Part shown: positions 14,201-16,294 of the stretch, one piece after another | How the letters are laid out: every line of letters starts with the position of its first letter | How positions within the stretch are numbered: the first letter of the stretch is position 1 | From: Prevotella sp. CAG:1092 | GTDB taxonomy: Bacteria > Bacteroidota > Bacteroidia > Bacteroidales > Bacteroidaceae | DNA length: 16,294 bases | Assembly: GCA_000436915.1 (NCBI GenBank) | Contig: HF994020.1 | Coordinates: forward strand, 1 to 16,294 | Direction: 5' to 3' | Program-made: the position numbers and the translations under genes | The notes under the pieces: generated by a model | Seen by the model: the letters and a program-made list of their open reading frames with translations, nothing else | Database searches by the model: none | What the model was told of the DNA's origin: nothing

Positions 14201-14585
14201 CAGCGATGAGTACCACCTTAATATTTTCTCCATTACCAATAGCAACCTGCTGGCTCAGATACTGAGGAGCATGAACATAAAGAGCTGTGGCAAAAGTAGG
14301 CACCTTGATGGTGAACTCGCCCTTGCTATTGGTCATGGCAGCATAGTTGCGGTTGTTGAGAGTCTGTATCTGTATACCTGCGAGAGGAGTCTTGCTAACA
14401 GCATCCACAACAACACCCTTAACCTCTTTGGTAGGATATGTAGGACGCTTTGCCTGAGACTTTTGCTTTACTACAGTTGTCTCCGCTCCACCGTTAGAAT
14501 ATGAGGCATCGTCTTGGGCAAAAGCTGCAGTGCTACAACCCATAGCCAAGGCAACGCTCAAACAAAGAATATTATTTCTTTTCAT
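11289..14585 (-). CDS. SusC/RagA family TonB-linked outer-membrane transporter
   Basis: This 1098-residue protein should form the 22-strand TonB-dependent barrel that works with SusD. A signal peptide ends AFAQ (about 24). A Ser/Gln/Lys-rich linker leads to a carboxypeptidase-D regulatory-like domain (about 54-128, KGVVVDAVSKTPLAGIQIQT) and then the plug (about 150-262) with GPGYGAAMFVRGINSL and PLVVVDGV. The barrel fills the rest and ends SRTFTFGMKINL. A calcium-loop-like DINKDGKID (917-925) is common in SusC proteins. There is no N-terminal STN/FecR signalling domain, so it is unlikely to signal to an anti-sigma factor. The plug entry reads NNLGADVRTI instead of the usual GKVAGV form. It lies 30 bp after the FAS1 gene and 13 bp before susD, in one operon. 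Confidence 0.96.
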   Translation of the reverse strand: MKRNNILCLSVALAMGCSTAAFAQDDASYSNGGAETTVVKQKSQAKRPTYPTKEVKGVVVDAVSKTPLAGIQIQTLNNRNYAAMTNSKGEFTIKVPTFATALYVHAPQYLSQQVAIGNGENIKVVLIADKFKQMYENSTDVTANSTAKIKSTTSQTVETDIENNLGADVRTITRSGGPGYGAAMFVRGINSLNTNAQPLVVVDGVVKDMQATRNSLHYGDYNNLMLNINPEDIEKVTVMKNGAAIYGAKGANGVILITTKRGHSMATRIDANVGVGVTLQPQLPDMMNASQYRLYASEMVGTFPNINHFDLDRLNFLNDDPNGYYYKTYHNDTDWSKEVYREALTQNYNINVQGGDNVGMYNVSLGYTDGQSTAKENGFNRLSVRFNTDIQVVGKLSTRFDMSFTKVNRNVFDNGAPEDFTTAPVSSPTLLGLIKAPILNPYTYNQTGQLTSTYSKADDFVSLLNSNLTLGNPTALLANGEGINKNRVENTEFNVVIAPKYQFTDNFYLQEVFSYGLNRNSQRYYRPTGGMPTFLIDGIGRVQNMAMSLFSKETSVMSDTRLQFTKHFGAHFLDVYGGLRYTSFAFDNSQPKGQYASAANDKTPNISKDMEFKESYGVDDSWKNMSWYANIDYNYRNLYFAQVAMSLESSSRFGENADGLSLGGVKWAYYPSVQLGWAISNEKWFPKTSALNYFLLKAGYDITGNDDINNYAARTSFQVMQYLNNTSVHMLNNIGNDKITYEKTGQWNVGFKSYLLNNRLGVDFNYYQKHTTNLLTLKTFENPVAGINNYWSNGGSMDNQGFEVTVTTKPVVSKDFNIELGASVGHYENKIKTLPNDDKLYVDGVKNAQGYTSSIYGTDNIATIVGQPVGSFYGYKTAGVFATDAQAKAAGNNDYLYYLDETGAKQYFKAGDMHFVDINKDGKIDEADKTIIGNPNPDIYGNIFGSVMWKNFTLTLGLNYSLGNDVYNYSRSVLESGSNFYNQTIAMANRWRHEGQVTDMPRLSYGDPMGNARFSDRWIEDGSYLRLKTVNISYKVPVKGDWIQGLTIWAEANNLFTITKYLGSDPEFSAANGVLYQGIDPGNVALSRTFTFGMKINL

Positions 14586-14615
14586 TGTTTTCGGAATTTA
14601 ATCTTAAGACTTTGC

Positions 14616-16294
14616 TTATTTATCACTTTCATCTTCCCACTTATAGTCAGGATGCTGCTGAATATAATCATCGAGTTCCTTTGGAATCAAATAGATGTAG
14701 TCGATGCGGAGAGTACGGTCGAACACAGAAAGATTGGTCGAGGTTACATTACTCATAATACGCACGTATGGCATAGCTTTCTCAAGACCTACTGTAGCAT
14801 AAGGAAAATCAACTTCTCCTATTCTGATAGTATCAACCTTTGTAGGGTCATTAGAAACTTTTCTTGTAAGCGTCTTTTCTACATACATTCCAACGTTGTT
14901 TTTGTTTTCATGATAACCATACTTAATCTGCATTTGATTAGGAAGCATTGAAGGCTGATAAGTATTCTTATTAATGTTAGATGGGGCTACACATATATAT
15001 AATACATACTTTCCCTTACACACCTTTGGAATATAATAGTCGATTTCAGGATTTGAAGTTGCTGTGTTTGCACGAACTTCTGCATAACTATTGTTAGACA
15101 ATCTGCCTTCTACAGTATCATTCCTTGATGCGTCATTTATGGTAAGATAAGAAACATCGCCTTTAAAGGTACCTGCAATATTGGAACCGTATTCACCTTC
15201 AACCTTGATAGGCACCTTATAATGCCAAGGCTTAAAGCCAAGAGTGTTTGTTACCCAAACAGCACCATTACTCTTATCAATACGCTTAGCATCCTTGAAC
15301 AAATCGGCAGCATCCTCAGAATAGAACTTCAAGCCTACTGTAGATACCAACGAGTCTGCCTGAAGAGTCTGACCTGTCTGCAACTTGTTAAGCTTAACAT
15401 TGTCACCACGATTGTTGTTGAAAGCCAAATTGCCTACCATAAGCAAATGAGACAAAGAATCTGAGAGATAAGCATTATCCACGAGATCTCTTTCGGTACT
15501 CTTCTTTATGGAATCATATTTTTCATAGAATGTATTGGTATACTGGTATGAAGGCAAATAATCAAGGAGTGCATCAACATACTGTTTCTTCTCAATCCAA
15601 GCCTCGTTGGTAGGAAGAATCATAGTGTAGTTAGAATCCTCATTATTGATATATGCCCTCATATTGTTTGCCAAAGCATTATACTCTACGAGCACAGAGT
15701 CGAGATATGTAATCTGACCATCGACGACAGGACCCTTTACGCTATTCTCAACGTCAAGTGACTTCATGTCGTACTTAGCGAAATAAGCACTTACAGAGTC
15801 GAGAGGATAGTCGTTGGCATTGATACTCTCATAGATATTGAAACCGAAGTCGAGTTTGCCATTGATAGCATGGAGTGTACCATTGCTGTTAGGAATGTTT
15901 GGCTGAACAAGCTCTAAGCCACCCATGGTATATGTGCCATTACCAACAAACTTCTTCATTTTCTCGTTTATCATGTATATGCTTTTATCGACAGAGCCTG
16001 AAGCAGGATAATTGAAATGAGCTACGTGGTTCTGCATGAATTGCTTCTTCATGGTAGCGAGGTCCATGTTGTTTAGGGTCTCATAGTCGAACGAACCATT
16101 GAGAGGAGCCCAAACAGTATATGTTTGTGGATTGGAAAGCACCTGATCATAGCCTGCTTTCTTAGCCAAAGCTGCGAAATCAGACAGGTTCTTATTGGCA
16201 GAGATATTCTCCCACAAGGTAGAAGTGGCAGAACCAGTCACAATGCCATTAGCATCGTAGTGGTCGTCCCAATCAGAGCAGGCTGTGGTCATGG
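14616..16294 (-). CDS. FAS1 (fasciclin) domain surface lipoprotein, 5' end cut off
   Basis: The frame runs off the window edge. The first visible Met is probably inside the signal peptide: MTTAC looks like a lipobox with the lipidated Cys as visible residue 5, followed by SDWDDHYD, an acidic stretch suited to surface export. A FAS1 domain spans about 22-153, with TYTVWAPLNGSF (57-68) and SNGTLHAING (136-145) as the two conserved motifs. A second, degenerate FAS1-like domain spans about 165-355, with YTMILPTNEAW (222-232) and SNGAVWVTNTLGF (341-353). A C-terminal beta-rich domain (about 360-540) follows, ending KWEDESDK. FAS1 domains mediate adhesion or ligand contact; here the protein is probably an extra surface subunit of the SusCD importer, encoded 30 bp upstream of susC. 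The ligand is unknown. Confidence 0.88.
   Translation of the reverse strand, partial: MTTACSDWDDHYDANGIVTGSATSTLWENISANKNLSDFAALAKKAGYDQVLSNPQTYTVWAPLNGSFDYETLNNMDLATMKKQFMQNHVAHFNYPASGSVDKSIYMINEKMKKFVGNGTYTMGGLELVQPNIPNSNGTLHAINGKLDFGFNIYESINANDYPLDSVSAYFAKYDMKSLDVENSVKGPVVDGQITYLDSVLVEYNALANNMRAYINNEDSNYTMILPTNEAWIEKKQYVDALLDYLPSYQYTNTFYEKYDSIKKSTERDLVDNAYLSDSLSHLLMVGNLAFNNNRGDNVKLNKLQTGQTLQADSLVSTVGLKFYSEDAADLFKDAKRIDKSNGAVWVTNTLGFKPWHYKVPIKVEGEYGSNIAGTFKGDVSYLTINDASRNDTVEGRLSNNSYAEVRANTATSNPEIDYYIPKVCKGKYVLYICVAPSNINKNTYQPSMLPNQMQIKYGYHENKNNVGMYVEKTLTRKVSNDPTKVDTIRIGEVDFPYATVGLEKAMPYVRIMSNVTSTNLSVFDRTLRIDYIYLIPKELDDYIQQHPDYKWEDESDK

Noticed and set aside
13797..14504. 235-residue open frame on the plus strand
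   Set aside because: It is antisense to the SusC signal peptide, regulatory domain and plug, which are clearly coding on the minus strand. Its composition is typical of a mirror frame.

Overview
The window looks like chromosome of a Bacteroidota member, most likely Prevotellaceae (Prevotella/Segatella type). The reasons are a SusC/SusD pair, a FAS1 surface lipoprotein, a large secreted modular protein with a type IX-like C-terminal tail, promoters of the Bacteroidota form TTTG-N20-TAnnTTTG, and A-rich start regions that mostly lack Shine-Dalgarno sequences. The species call is inference.

Layout. (1) 1-1731, minus strand: the 5' end of a tRNA with its own promoter, preceded in transcription order by a housekeeping cluster rpsU - xerC - hpf that has a strong promoter at 1659-1690. 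The order rpsU-xerC-hpf-tRNA is, from memory, the arrangement found upstream of the tRNA/tuf region in Bacteroidales. (2) 1732-3519, minus: a three-domain Xaa-Pro aminopeptidase with its own promoter. (3) 3698-4690, plus: malate dehydrogenase, the only plus-strand gene, divergent from the aminopeptidase and followed by a strong terminator. (4) 4781-4981: a short intergenic block holding a 22-bp-phased array of near-palindromic sites, including a 42-bp perfect palindrome, then a bidirectional terminator. (5) 4982-9200, minus: an ECF sigma factor and, downstream of it, a 1170-residue exported protein with three beta-sandwich modules separated by helical segments. (6) 9479-16294, minus: an operon of FAS1 lipoprotein (5' end outside the window) - SusC - SusD, closed by a terminator.

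How the genes may work together. The FAS1-SusC-SusD operon should build an outer-membrane TonB-dependent importer with two surface lipoproteins. No glycoside hydrolase, lyase, peptidase or sulfatase accompanies it inside the window, so its substrate cannot be read from context. The ECF sigma factor has no visible anti-sigma partner and has its own promoter. Its targets could include itself, the 1170-residue exported protein just downstream or the SusCD operon, but the sequence does not decide this.

The items most worth a second look are the phased dyad array at 4841-4920, the single strong Shine-Dalgarno (on hpf) inside an operon that also encodes bS21, the orphan ECF sigma next to a modular secreted protein, and the enzyme-less FAS1-SusCD locus.
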